This document shows, piece by piece, positions 51,254-60,250 of a DNA stretch of 64,000 bases. The notes below the pieces were generated by a model. The model saw only the letters and a list, made by a program, of their open reading frames with translations. It had not been told where the DNA came from and did not search any database. Origin of the DNA: Edaphocola flava (GTDB lineage: Bacteria; Bacteroidota; Bacteroidia; Chitinophagales; Chitinophagaceae); NCBI RefSeq assembly GCF_004118155.1, contig NZ_SAIQ01000004.1:186001-250000 (forward strand), read 5' to 3'. How positions within the stretch are numbered: the stretch's first letter is position 1; each line of letters opens with the position of its first letter. A program made the position numbers and the translations under genes.

Positions 51254-53605
51254 ATGAAAAAAACACTTCCACTACTGTTCGTCATAGTGTTCCCAATATC
51301 CCTGCTGGCACAGAAAAGAGTAACCGTAAGCGGTTATATTAAAGATGGTACCAACGGGGAAACCCTGATTGGTGCCAATGTGTTTGCCTCAGAAAGCAAG
51401 GAAGGTACCGCTGCTAATAGTTACGGGTTCTATTCCCTGAGTCTGAAACCGGGTACTTATACCATCCGGTACAGCAGCATGGGACTAAAAGATTATGTAG
51501 TTAACCTTACGCTGAATAACGATACCACCATTAATGCAGACCTTCTGAATGAGAATAACCGCGACCTCGAAGAGGTAGTGGTAACCGGAGAGCGTGCAGA
51601 TAAAAATGTAAGTGGCACACAGATGGGCACCATAGGCTTGACCACAGAAAAGATCAAAAAACTGCCTGTGGTATTCGGTGAGTCTGATGTGCTTAAAGCC
51701 ATACAACTCTTGCCCGGCGTACAATCTGCAGGCGAGGGTCAGTCGGGCTTTTATGTGCGCGGTGGTGGTCCGGATCAGAACCTGGTATTGCTGGATGAGG
51801 CTGTGGTATACAATACCGGTCACCTGTTCGGCTTTTTCTCTATATTCAACTCCGATGCCATTAAGAATGTAAACCTGGTAAAAGGTGCGCCACCAGCCAA
51901 TTACGGCGGTCGCTTATCTTCTGTACTGGATGTAAACATGAAAGATGGTAATAATAAAAAGTTTGGCGGAGAGGGCGGTATCGGGCTTATCGCCTCTCGC
52001 CTGACCCTTGAAGGCCCGATTGTAAAAGATAAAGGTTCTTTTATGATCTCCGGTCGCAGAACTTATATCGATGTCATCACAAAGCCGTTCCTCAAAGGCA
52101 ATGCAAAGGGTAGCGGTTACTATTTTTATGATGCCAACCTGAAGGCGAATTACCGCCTGGGCAAAAAAGACCGTTTGTACCTGAGTGGTTATTTCGGAAA
52201 AGATGTATTCAATTTCAAAAGCCAGAGCGGCGATTTTGATGTAAAAGTGCCCTGGGGCAATGCTACAGGAACCCTGCGCTGGAATCACCAGTTCAACGAT
52301 AAGCTGTTTATGAATGTTTCGGCAATTTATAACAGCTACAACTTCCAGTTTACCGGTGGCCAGAACGATTTATACATTACCCTGAAATCAGGTATTAAGG
52401 ACTGGAACGGTAAAGTTGATTTTGACTACTATACTTCTTTCGGACACCATTTTAAATATGGGGTAAACTATACCTACCATACCTTCACGCCAAGCCAGTT
52501 ATCCGGCTCTTCGGCAGATTCTATGTTTAATGTAGACAATCCGTTTATTAAATATGCTCATGAATCGGCAGTATACCTGACCGATGAGTTTGACCTGGGA
52601 CCGGCTGTGAAGATCAATGCAGGTATACGTTATTCCCTGTTCAATCAAATGGGGCCGTATACCAATTATACCTATAATGGTAACGGCAACAAGATCGACA
52701 GTACTACATTCGGCAGCGGCGACCTGGTGAAAACCTATGGTGGCTGGGAACCGAGAATAGGTGCCCGTTTTGCCCTGAGCGAATCATCTTCTATTAAAGC
52801 AGCGGTGGCCAGAAGTATGCAATACATACACCTGGTTTCCAACAACGGTAGTACCTTACCTACAGATGTATGGATGCCGAGTACACTGATTGTACAACCG
52901 CAGAAAGCATGGCAATATTCATTGGGCTACTTTCAGAACTTCCTGAACAATGCCCTGGAAACTTCTGTAGAAGTATACTATAAAGACCTTAAGAATCAGA
53001 TCGAGTACCGCGAAGGCTATACGCCCAATAATGTACGCGATCCGGAAGCTGACCTGGTATTCGGTACCGGTCAGGCATATGGTGCTGAATTTTTTGTCAA
53101 TAAGACCAAGGGAAAATTCACTGGTTGGGTAGGCTATACCCTGGCCTGGACCAACAGACGTTTTGCCTTATTAAATAATGGAGATCCATTCCCGGCTAAG
53201 TATGACCGCAGACATGATCTGTCGATCGTAGCCAATTATGAATTCAGTAAAAAATGGAATGCCTCGGCCGTGTTTGTATATGCCACAGGTAATGCCATTA
53301 CCCTGCCTACCGGCTACTATTTTATAGATGGTAAGCTGGTGCAGGATTACAGTAAGATCAACCAGTACCGCATATTCCCGTATCACCGCTTAGATCTGTC
53401 GGTAAATTATACACCGAGAGCAGAGTCTAAGAGAAGAGTCAAAGGCACCTGGTCATTCTCTATATACAATGTATACAGCAGACTGAATCCTTACCTGCTC
53501 TATGTGAGCACAGAAGGCACCCTGCAACAGGGTACCGATGTCAAAGTAAAACAGGTATCCATCTTCCCGATTATACCGAGTATAACATACAATTTTAAAT
53601 TTTAA
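51254..53605 (+). CDS. TonB-dependent receptor with carboxypeptidase-like N-terminal domain
   Basis: 783 residues from the ATG at 51254 with a signal peptide (to LLAQ). A CarboxypepD_reg-like domain (residues about 20-105, KRVTVSGYIKDGTNGETLIGANV) precedes a plug with LKAIQLLPGVQSAGEGQSGFYVRGGGPDQNLVLLDEAVVYN and the barrel, which ends in SITYNFKF. This receptor type is commonly paired with a DUF4249 lipoprotein, but none is adjacent. It imports an unknown ligand. Last gene of the LiaF-LytS-LytTR operon, which is an unusual arrangement. Confidence 0.9.
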   Translation: MKKTLPLLFVIVFPISLLAQKRVTVSGYIKDGTNGETLIGANVFASESKEGTAANSYGFYSLSLKPGTYTIRYSSMGLKDYVVNLTLNNDTTINADLLNENNRDLEEVVVTGERADKNVSGTQMGTIGLTTEKIKKLPVVFGESDVLKAIQLLPGVQSAGEGQSGFYVRGGGPDQNLVLLDEAVVYNTGHLFGFFSIFNSDAIKNVNLVKGAPPANYGGRLSSVLDVNMKDGNNKKFGGEGGIGLIASRLTLEGPIVKDKGSFMISGRRTYIDVITKPFLKGNAKGSGYYFYDANLKANYRLGKKDRLYLSGYFGKDVFNFKSQSGDFDVKVPWGNATGTLRWNHQFNDKLFMNVSAIYNSYNFQFTGGQNDLYITLKSGIKDWNGKVDFDYYTSFGHHFKYGVNYTYHTFTPSQLSGSSADSMFNVDNPFIKYAHESAVYLTDEFDLGPAVKINAGIRYSLFNQMGPYTNYTYNGNGNKIDSTTFGSGDLVKTYGGWEPRIGARFALSESSSIKAAVARSMQYIHLVSNNGSTLPTDVWMPSTLIVQPQKAWQYSLGYFQNFLNNALETSVEVYYKDLKNQIEYREGYTPNNVRDPEADLVFGTGQAYGAEFFVNKTKGKFTGWVGYTLAWTNRRFALLNNGDPFPAKYDRRHDLSIVANYEFSKKWNASAVFVYATGNAITLPTGYYFIDGKLVQDYSKINQYRIFPYHRLDLSVNYTPRAESKRRVKGTWSFSIYNVYSRLNPYLLYVSTEGTLQQGTDVKVKQVSIFPIIPSITYNFKF

Positions 53606-53608
53606 GAC

Positions 53609-53640
53609 AAGCGGCACACTTTGAAGTGTGCCGCTTTCGT
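53609..53640 (+). terminator. Terminator after the TonB receptor
   Basis: A perfect AAGCGGCACACTT / AAGTGTGCCGCTT stem with a 2-nt loop, then TCGTTT. It ends the five-gene operon. Confidence 0.8.
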
Positions 53641-53783
53641 TTATGCTATTGCTTGCTGTACTAACATTTTGGATCAAGACCAAAGGTAGTAAAGGCATAA
53701 ATGGGTATATGTGAAGCTGAAAAGAGCGGAAAAAATATACCTGTTGTTTACTAAAAGCAGCTATGTATTTAGCATTATATCCC

Positions 53784-53791
53784 TATTTTTG
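53784..53791 (+). promoter_or_regulatory. Promoter -7 element almost on the start codon of the orphan kinase
   Basis: TATTTTTG matches TAnnTTTG and ends 4 bp before the ATG at 53796, implying a leaderless or near-leaderless mRNA. Confidence 0.5.
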
Positions 53792-53795
53792 AGAC

Positions 53796-54935
53796 ATGAT
53801 TAAACAATTTCTGACCTGGCGCAGTTTTGCTATCCTTTTCGGACTGGCAATCGTGGCCATTTCTTTTTATTACATCAACGGTATTACAAAAGAAATGGAG
53901 GTGGCGGAAAAGGAAAAAGTAAAGACCACCATAGATGGTATCAAATACCTGAACCAGCTGGAAAACAATTCAGATGCGAATTTTGCCACCTCCATTGTGG
54001 CACAGAATAAGACCATTCCTATCATTATTGTGAGCGATGACGGCAATAACATTTACATCAATCTGGACTCAAATCAGGTACAAAAGGACAGTACATTTGT
54101 CGATAAGAAAATCAAGGAATACAAAGCACTGAAGCAGTATTTCGTTTCCGATTTTGGCTATGGTCGATCCACCATATATTACGGCAATTCGGCCATGCTG
54201 GAGCGATTGAAATACTACCCTTTGATGCAGATTGCCATCATTACCGTATTCATCAGTATTGTGATCATTGCCATATTTAATGCCCAGAGAAGCCTGCAGA
54301 ACCAGGTATGGGTGGGCATGTCTAAAGAGACGGCGCACCAGATGGGTACACCATTATCCTCAATAGTTGGCTGGCTCGAACTCCTGAAAGACAATGAAGA
54401 AAACCGTGAGTCTGTAGAGGAAATGGAGAAAGATGTGCAGCGCCTGAAGCTGGTGGCAGACCGTTTTTCCAAGATCGGGTCCACACCTATCCTGGAGGAA
54501 GAAAACCTGGTGCCAAGGTTGCAGAATATGGTGGATTATATGCAGCTGCGTGCACCGAAGAAAGTACAGATCACCTTTGACAGTAATGGTGCCGAAGAGG
54601 CCTGTTACCTGCTGAGCGGACCTTTGTTTGACTGGGTGATCGAGAACCTGATCCGGAATGCACTGGATGCGATGGAGGGTGCGGGCAAAATCCATATCAA
54701 TATGACCAATACCACCCGCCAGATTGTGATTGATGTCTGTGATACCGGTAAGGGCATGCCTAAGACTTCTTATAAAAAGGTGTTCAATCCCGGCTATTCG
54801 ACCAAGCAGAGAGGCTGGGGCCTGGGCTTATCACTGGCCAAGCGTATCATTAATGTATACCACAATGGTCAGATATTTGTAAAGAATTCAGAAATAGGAA
54901 AAGGCACTACTTTTCGGATAATATTAACCCGTTAG
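53796..54935 (+). CDS. Orphan sensor histidine kinase
   Basis: 379 residues with an N-terminal membrane segment (FAILFGLAIVAISFYY, about 10-26), a periplasmic loop, a second segment (LMQIAIITVFISIVIIAIF, about 142-160) and a cytoplasmic kinase core. The phospho-acceptor is His181 in KETAHQMGTPLSSIVGW; the N-box is VIENLIRNALDAMEG and the G-boxes are DTGKGMP and GWGLGLSLAKRI. No response regulator lies beside it. The signal is unknown. Confidence 0.9.
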   Translation: MIKQFLTWRSFAILFGLAIVAISFYYINGITKEMEVAEKEKVKTTIDGIKYLNQLENNSDANFATSIVAQNKTIPIIIVSDDGNNIYINLDSNQVQKDSTFVDKKIKEYKALKQYFVSDFGYGRSTIYYGNSAMLERLKYYPLMQIAIITVFISIVIIAIFNAQRSLQNQVWVGMSKETAHQMGTPLSSIVGWLELLKDNEENRESVEEMEKDVQRLKLVADRFSKIGSTPILEEENLVPRLQNMVDYMQLRAPKKVQITFDSNGAEEACYLLSGPLFDWVIENLIRNALDAMEGAGKIHINMTNTTRQIVIDVCDTGKGMPKTSYKKVFNPGYSTKQRGWGLGLSLAKRIINVYHNGQIFVKNSEIGKGTTFRIILTR

Positions 54936-54973
54936 ACATAGAATAATAAAGAACGCTAACCGTGAAAATAGCC

Positions 54974-54981
54974 TAACTTTG
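54974..54981 (+). promoter_or_regulatory. Promoter -7 element of the heptose kinase gene
   Basis: TAACTTTG matches TAnnTTTG, 22 bp before the ATG at 55004. Confidence 0.55.
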
Positions 54982-55003
54982 CAGTATAGGATTGAGATAA
55001 ATT

Positions 55004-56017
55004 ATGTATCAGACACTGATGGCAGAAAAAGAGATTGACATAGAAGAAATATTTGACCAGTTCGAAGACCTGCGCGTTGTCGTGGTCGGGGATGTGATGC
55101 TGGATAAATACTTCTGGGGAACTGTAGACCGCATTTCTCCGGAAGCGCCTGTGCCTGTGGTACGGGTAAACCAGAAAGAATCGCGTCTGGGTGGTGCAGC
55201 CAATGTAGCCCTTAACTGTAAGCAATTGGGTGCACAGGTTACAATAGCCAGCGTAATCGGAAACGATGCAGATGGTATTGTACTGAAAGATATGCTGAAG
55301 AATGCCGGTATCGGCATCGAATTACTGCATGAAAGTGAGCACAGACCAACGACTACCAAATCCCGTATCATCAGCCGCAACCAGCAAATGATACGCCTTG
55401 ACGAGGAAGTAACAGAGGAACTGAACATTAAAGAAGAACACCATTTCATTGATACCACTTTACGCTTTTTGCAGATCGAAAAGCCACACCTGGTCATCTT
55501 TGAAGATTATAATAAAGGTGTCCTCAAGCAGAATATCATTGACAAAATCATTGCACATTGTAAGAACATAGGGATTACAACTGCAGTCGATCCTAAGTTT
55601 GCAAATTTCCTGAGTTATAAAGAAGTAGACATCTTCAAACCTAACCTGAAAGAAATAAAAGAAGGTTTAGGTATTGATGTAGATGTATTGAATGAGAAGA
55701 CCTTATTCGATGTGCATCTGCGCTTATCAGAAGAGATCAATCATAAAGTGACCCTGCTGACCCTGTCTGAACATGGTATGTACTATCATGATAATACACA
55801 GGGTGCGCTGATACCAACTATGGTACGCAGTGTATCGGATGTATCCGGTGCGGGCGATACCGTAATTGCGGTAGCTGCTATGGTATATGAGCTTACCCGT
55901 GATGTGGCTGTTATGGCACAATGGAGTAATCTTGCCGGCGGACTGGTCTGCGAAGAAGCAGGTGTAGTGCCTATTTCAAGAGAAGTATTTTTAAAAGAAC
56001 TGCAACAAAAATTTTAA
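55004..56017 (+). CDS. D-glycero-D-manno-heptose 7-phosphate kinase-like PfkB protein
   Basis: 337 residues, a PfkB-family kinase with GDVMLDKYFWGTVDRISPEAPVPVV, the RfaE/HldE N-terminal-domain signature, and SGAGDTVIA near the end with the catalytic Asp. In HldE this domain phosphorylates heptose 7-phosphate for lipopolysaccharide core synthesis. The adenylyltransferase half is absent, so it must be encoded elsewhere. An alternative ATG is at 55019. A second PfkB gene follows after 30 bp. Confidence 0.85.
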   Translation: MYQTLMAEKEIDIEEIFDQFEDLRVVVVGDVMLDKYFWGTVDRISPEAPVPVVRVNQKESRLGGAANVALNCKQLGAQVTIASVIGNDADGIVLKDMLKNAGIGIELLHESEHRPTTTKSRIISRNQQMIRLDEEVTEELNIKEEHHFIDTTLRFLQIEKPHLVIFEDYNKGVLKQNIIDKIIAHCKNIGITTAVDPKFANFLSYKEVDIFKPNLKEIKEGLGIDVDVLNEKTLFDVHLRLSEEINHKVTLLTLSEHGMYYHDNTQGALIPTMVRSVSDVSGAGDTVIAVAAMVYELTRDVAVMAQWSNLAGGLVCEEAGVVPISREVFLKELQQKF

Positions 56018-56047
56018 ACCCAAAGCAAAACAACAGAATTTAAAACA

Positions 56048-56986
56048 ATGTCATTAGTTATCGTTGGTACCATGGCGTTCGACGCCTTAGAGACTCCATT
56101 CGGAAAAGTAGATCGTATTATCGGAGGCTCTGCCACTTACGCCGCATGGGCAGCTTCAAACTATTATCATAATATCAAACAGGTTTCTGTTGTAGGTGGT
56201 GATTTTCCTCAGGAAGAAATGGACCTGCTGGCCGATCGTGGTGTAAGCTGCGAGGGTGTTGAAATAAAGAAAGATGAGAAAAGCTTTTTCTGGAGCGGTC
56301 GTTATCACGAAGACATGAATACCCGTGATACACTGGTTACAGACCTTAATGTACTGGCAGATTTTAATCCTGTTTTGCCGGAATCCTACCAGGATTGCAC
56401 ATACCTGATGCTGGCCAACCTGGCTCCTGCAGTACAGCAGAGCGTGATCAACCAGATGAAAACACGTCCGAAGCTGATCATTATGGATACCATGAATTTC
56501 TGGATGGAAATTGCCATGGATGATCTGAAAGAGACTATGAAAATGGTAGACCTGATCGTACTGAACGATGGTGAAGCCAGACAACTGACCGGGCAGTACT
56601 CTTTGGTGAAAGCCGCACAACAGATCCGCGAAATGGGTCCTAAGTATGTGGTGATCAAAAAGGGAGAGCACGGCGCTTTATTATTCCACGAAGACAAAGT
56701 ATTCTCTGCACCGGCATTGCCGCTGGAAGAAGTATTTGACCCGACAGGTGCCGGCGATACTTTTGCAGGAGGTTTCATTGGCCATATTGCTAAAGAAGAC
56801 GATTTCAGCTTTGAAACGATGAAAACAGCCGTGATCATGGGTTCTGCCATGGCTTCTTTCTGTGTAGAAAAATTCGGACCGGAAAGAATGAAAGAGATCA
56901 CCGATGCGGACATTAGACAACGCCTGGAGCGCTTCAGTGAACTCACGAATTTTAACCAAGTGATATATACTAAAGAAAATGCTTAG
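56048..56986 (+). CDS. PfkB-family sugar kinase
   Basis: 312 residues with GGSATYAAWAASNYY (residues about 26-40) and the PfkB signature DPTGAGDTFAGGFIGH with the catalytic Asp (about 233-248). It resembles ribokinase and adenosine kinase relatives. The sugar or nucleoside substrate is unknown. It overlaps pyruvate kinase by 8 bp, so the two are cotranslated, which is consistent with a role in central carbon metabolism. Confidence 0.86.
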   Translation: MSLVIVGTMAFDALETPFGKVDRIIGGSATYAAWAASNYYHNIKQVSVVGGDFPQEEMDLLADRGVSCEGVEIKKDEKSFFWSGRYHEDMNTRDTLVTDLNVLADFNPVLPESYQDCTYLMLANLAPAVQQSVINQMKTRPKLIIMDTMNFWMEIAMDDLKETMKMVDLIVLNDGEARQLTGQYSLVKAAQQIREMGPKYVVIKKGEHGALLFHEDKVFSAPALPLEEVFDPTGAGDTFAGGFIGHIAKEDDFSFETMKTAVIMGSAMASFCVEKFGPERMKEITDADIRQRLERFSELTNFNQVIYTKENA

Positions 56987-58406
56987 AAAAACAAAAATTG
57001 TCGCGACCGTAGGCCCGGCAAGTGATACGTACGAAAAATTATTAGGATTAGTAGAGGCTGGGGTAAATGTGTTCAGACTTAATTTTTCACATGGTGCGTA
57101 CGAAAAACATAAAGAGGTAATTGACCTTATCCGTAAGATCAATGCCGAATATCCGTTCAATATTGCCATCCTGGCCGATCTGCAGGGACCAAAACTGCGT
57201 ATCGGTGAAATGGAGAACAATGGTGTATTCTTTGATGAAGGAGATATCATCACGTTCACCAATGAACTATGTGTAGGTAATAAAGAACAGGTGTACATGT
57301 CGTACACCGAATTTGCTAAAGATGTAAAAGTAGGCGAGACCGTTTTACTGGACGATGGTAAGATCGAAACCAAAGTGGAAGAGATCTTTGCTGCCGAAGG
57401 TAAAGTAAAAGCCCGCGTCATAAATGCCGGTATCCTTTCTTCCAAAAAAGGGGTGAACCTGCCGGATACAGCTGTATCTATTCCGTCCCTGACAGAGAAA
57501 GACCTGAGAGATCTGGACTTTATCATTGAGCAGGAGATCGACTGGATCGGTTTATCTTTTGTGCGTAAACCAGAGGATATCAAGAATTTACGTGCACTGA
57601 TTGAAGCAAAGAACAGCGGAGCCAAGATCATTGCAAAAATAGAAAAACCAGAAGCGCTGGAACACCTGCGTGATATCATTATTGCTTCTGATGCGGTAAT
57701 GGTGGCCCGTGGCGACCTGGGTGTAGAGCTGCCCCTGGAGCGCATTCCGAATATACAGAAAGAGATCGTGCGCAAATGTATACACCGTGCCAAACCGGTA
57801 ATCATTGCCACACAGATGATGGAAAGTATGATGGACCGTACCCGTCCTAACCGCAGTGAGATCACAGATGTGGCCAATGCGGTACTGGAAGGAGCAGATG
57901 CGGTAATGCTGAGCGGCGAGACCGCTATGGGACAACATCCTGCACTGGTTGTAAAAACGATGTCTAACATTATCGTGGAAACGGAAAAACAGGAAATGGT
58001 ATATAACCGCAACCTGACCCCGCAACCGCACTCACCTAGCTTCCTGAGCGATGCCTTATGTTACAATGCCTGTAAAATTGCAGAAGACATTAAGGCCAAT
58101 GCCCTGATCGGTATGACGCAGAGTGGCTATACCGGGTTTATGTTATCCAGCTTCCGCCCGCATGCACCACTGTTTGTCTTTACCAAGACACAGTCGCTGG
58201 TCAATCAGCTGAGCCTGAGCTGGGGTGTAAATGCATTCTTTTACAGCAATGAAGAAGGATTGGACGATATCATCTTCGAACAGATCGATTTCTTAAAACA
58301 GAAAGGATTGCTGAAGAAAGACGATGTGGTAGTCAATACGGGTAGCACACCTGTATCGGCACATTTACCAACCAATATGCTTAAGATTACAAAGATTACC
58401 TGGTAA
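56979..58406 (+). CDS. pyk: Pyruvate kinase
   Basis: 475 residues, standard length. Motifs: KIVATVGPAS at the start, VFRLNFSHG, the catalytic IIAKIEKPEALEHLRDI and MVARGDLGVELPLERIP, and ATQMMESMMDRTRPNRSEITDVANAVLEGADAVMLSGETA. It makes pyruvate and ATP from phosphoenolpyruvate and ADP. Last gene of the PfkB-PfkB-pyk run, with a clear terminator. Confidence 0.97.
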   Translation: MLRKTKIVATVGPASDTYEKLLGLVEAGVNVFRLNFSHGAYEKHKEVIDLIRKINAEYPFNIAILADLQGPKLRIGEMENNGVFFDEGDIITFTNELCVGNKEQVYMSYTEFAKDVKVGETVLLDDGKIETKVEEIFAAEGKVKARVINAGILSSKKGVNLPDTAVSIPSLTEKDLRDLDFIIEQEIDWIGLSFVRKPEDIKNLRALIEAKNSGAKIIAKIEKPEALEHLRDIIIASDAVMVARGDLGVELPLERIPNIQKEIVRKCIHRAKPVIIATQMMESMMDRTRPNRSEITDVANAVLEGADAVMLSGETAMGQHPALVVKTMSNIIVETEKQEMVYNRNLTPQPHSPSFLSDALCYNACKIAEDIKANALIGMTQSGYTGFMLSSFRPHAPLFVFTKTQSLVNQLSLSWGVNAFFYSNEEGLDDIIFEQIDFLKQKGLLKKDDVVVNTGSTPVSAHLPTNMLKITKITW

Positions 58407-58430
58407 TAAGATAATGTAATTGCATTAAAA

Positions 58431-58464
58431 TAAGCCCCGCATTTCATTATGCGGGGCTTATTTA
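58431..58464 (+). terminator. Terminator after pyk
   Basis: TAAGCCCCGC / GCGGGGCTTA stem with a 10-nt loop and TTTAT after it. Confidence 0.85.
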
Positions 58465-58803
58465 TCCTCTCAATCTACTACAATTTTTCTGCTGCGAAGA
58501 ACTGTTAAAAACATCAGTATAATAAAGTATATTTTATTGCCCCATAATTGAGTATAGATGAACTTAAAATCAGTGATCTAACATGCTGACCTTAAGTACT
58601 GTATGAGTATATTTTATGTTTGATTATTGTTATAAAACCGTCAAAAATAGCATTTGTCGCATGGTAATGTTCTGTTATATTTACGCATGAAACCCTTTAC
58701 AGATAATGATTTTTCGTAACTTGTACTATATAAATTTACTCCTCCTTTTTAAACCTTTGACAGCACTATGCAATCAAAGGGTAAACTATTAAAACATAAG
58801 GTT
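58465..58803. other. Intergenic region, no gene seen
   Basis: About 340 AT-rich bases. A near-consensus TATATTTA at 58676-58683 may be the promoter of the gene that starts at 58804, with a 7-bp stem (CCTTTGA / TCAAAGG) at about 58755-58780 in its leader. Confidence 0.4.
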
Positions 58804-59340
58804 ATGAAAAAGGGATTAATCATTTTAGGAGCGCTCATGATGTTCTCCATGGCGCAGGTAACAGATGTAGCAGCACAAGGAAGAGGACATGGCAACGGAC
58901 ACGGAAATCAAGGCAAGGGTCGCGGACATGATAATGACCGTGATGGGTATAGAGGAAACGATCGTGGCAGACAAGACAAACACGTATATAAACAATCACG
59001 GAAAACGGTTGTATACCGTGACAAAGGATACCGCAGAGGCGGCCCTCCTGCCTGGGCACCGGCTCATGGCTATCGTATGAAACAACACGTTTATTTCCCG
59101 GATTACTATGCATTTTATGATCCGTACCGTAACGGATATGTATACTGGAATAACAGTGCCTGGATCTTCAGTGCAGTACCGCCACCATATATGTCTGGTG
59201 TAAACCTGAATAGGGCGAGGGTACAAATCGTTTCAGATATTCCATTGACGACCAGACCGGAGCGCTACTGGAGACGTTACTACAACTCTTATCCGCCGAA
59301 TGGCAGTGTAAACATCAATATTAACTTACCAATCAGGTAA
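58804..59340 (+). CDS. Secreted protein with Gly/His/Arg-rich region, unknown function
   Basis: 178 residues from the ATG at 58804; an in-frame ATG at 58768 would spoil the signal peptide. After the signal (to VAA) comes a disordered Gly/His/Asn/Asp/Arg-rich part (residues about 25-65), then a conserved segment PPAWAPAHGYRMKQHVYFPDYYAFYDPYRNGYVYWN, a pattern common in small secreted Bacteroidota proteins without known role. It is followed by a hairpin and a lipoprotein gene. Confidence 0.7.
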   Translation: MKKGLIILGALMMFSMAQVTDVAAQGRGHGNGHGNQGKGRGHDNDRDGYRGNDRGRQDKHVYKQSRKTVVYRDKGYRRGGPPAWAPAHGYRMKQHVYFPDYYAFYDPYRNGYVYWNNSAWIFSAVPPPYMSGVNLNRARVQIVSDIPLTTRPERYWRRYYNSYPPNGSVNININLPIR

Positions 59341-59344
59341 ACCT

Positions 59345-59382
59345 ATAGTTTCTGGAAGCTTTAAATGGCTTTCAGAAACTAT
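59345..59382 (+). terminator. Hairpin after the Gly/His-rich gene
   Basis: ATAGTTTCTG-AAGC / GCTT-CAGAAACTAT stem with single-base bulges, followed by TTATTTTC. Confidence 0.65.
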
Positions 59383-59417
59383 TTATTTTCAACTATATAA
59401 AAAACGGGAGGGATAAA

Positions 59418-60185
59418 ATGAAAAAAATAGCTGTTTTATTAATGCTCGTTTTGTCAGTAATGGGTATTTATTCCTGTTCTAAAGACAAAGATGGTCAGGC
59501 AAAGGTGAAAGTAATGCTGACCGATGCGCCGGGCATTTACGATGCTGTCTATGTTGATATTCAACGCATAGAATTTAATGTAAATAATGAATGGCATACG
59601 CTGAATCCTGTTGTTCCGGGCGTATACAATCTTATAGAGCTGAGCAATGGTATTGATACGCTTATGGGTGATATCTTATTGCCTCCGGGGCAGATCAGCC
59701 AGATCAGATTGATATTGGGTAGTCAGAATAGTGTAGTAGTAGGCGGTGTAAGCCATCCGCTCAATACCCCTTCGGGCCAGCAAAGCGGACTGAAATTGAA
59801 TCTGCATACCACACTGGAAGCGGGTAAGTCTTATACCATATGGCTGGACTTCGATGCGGGTAAGTCAGTAGTAGCAACAGGTTCGGGAAATTATAACCTG
59901 AAGCCCGTGATTCGTGCTTACAGTGATCTGACCAATGGCCGTATACAAGGTAATGTTTTACCCATGACTGCCAACACCATAATCTATGCTATCTCCGGTA
60001 CAGATACCTTTTCTGCTATTCCGGATGCTGCGGGTAATTTCCTGATTTCGGGATTGCCACAGGGCACCTATAATGTATGGTTTGATGCAGATGCTGCTAC
60101 TGGTTTTAATGACCAGGTGGTCAATAATGTTTCAGTTACCTTCGGGAATATAACCGTATTACCACCGGTATTGTTACTGCCTTAA
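59418..60185 (+). CDS. DUF4382 lipoprotein
   Basis: 255 residues with a lipobox (GIYSC followed by SKDK). The DUF4382 domain (KVKVMLTDAPGIYDAVYVDIQRIEFN, residues about 30-150) is followed by a short carboxypeptidase-regulatory-like end (GNFLISGLPQGTYNVWFDAD). It should sit on the outer membrane or in the periplasm; its function is not known. Single gene ended by a bidirectional terminator. Confidence 0.85.
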   Translation: MKKIAVLLMLVLSVMGIYSCSKDKDGQAKVKVMLTDAPGIYDAVYVDIQRIEFNVNNEWHTLNPVVPGVYNLIELSNGIDTLMGDILLPPGQISQIRLILGSQNSVVVGGVSHPLNTPSGQQSGLKLNLHTTLEAGKSYTIWLDFDAGKSVVATGSGNYNLKPVIRAYSDLTNGRIQGNVLPMTANTIIYAISGTDTFSAIPDAAGNFLISGLPQGTYNVWFDADAATGFNDQVVNNVSVTFGNITVLPPVLLLP

Positions 60186-60212
60186 CAGGAGCATTGATCT
60201 TGTAATACATAT

Positions 60213-60250
60213 AAAGAATAAGCCCCGGCACATGCCGGGGCTTATTCTTT
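60213..60250. terminator. Bidirectional terminator between DUF4382 and DegT genes
   Basis: Perfect complementary arms (inner AAGCCCCGGC / GCCGGGGCTT, outer AAAGAAT/ATTCTTT) with loop ACAT, between convergent genes. Confidence 0.9.

Noticed and set aside
56681-58012. 443-codon open frame antisense to the PfkB kinase and pyruvate kinase
   Set aside because: It is low-complexity Ser/Ile-rich, spans two real genes and has no recognisable motif.
58768-58803. Upstream ATG as start of the Gly/His-rich secreted protein
   Set aside because: It would add a charged 12-residue extension before a clean signal peptide; the ATG at 58804 fits better.
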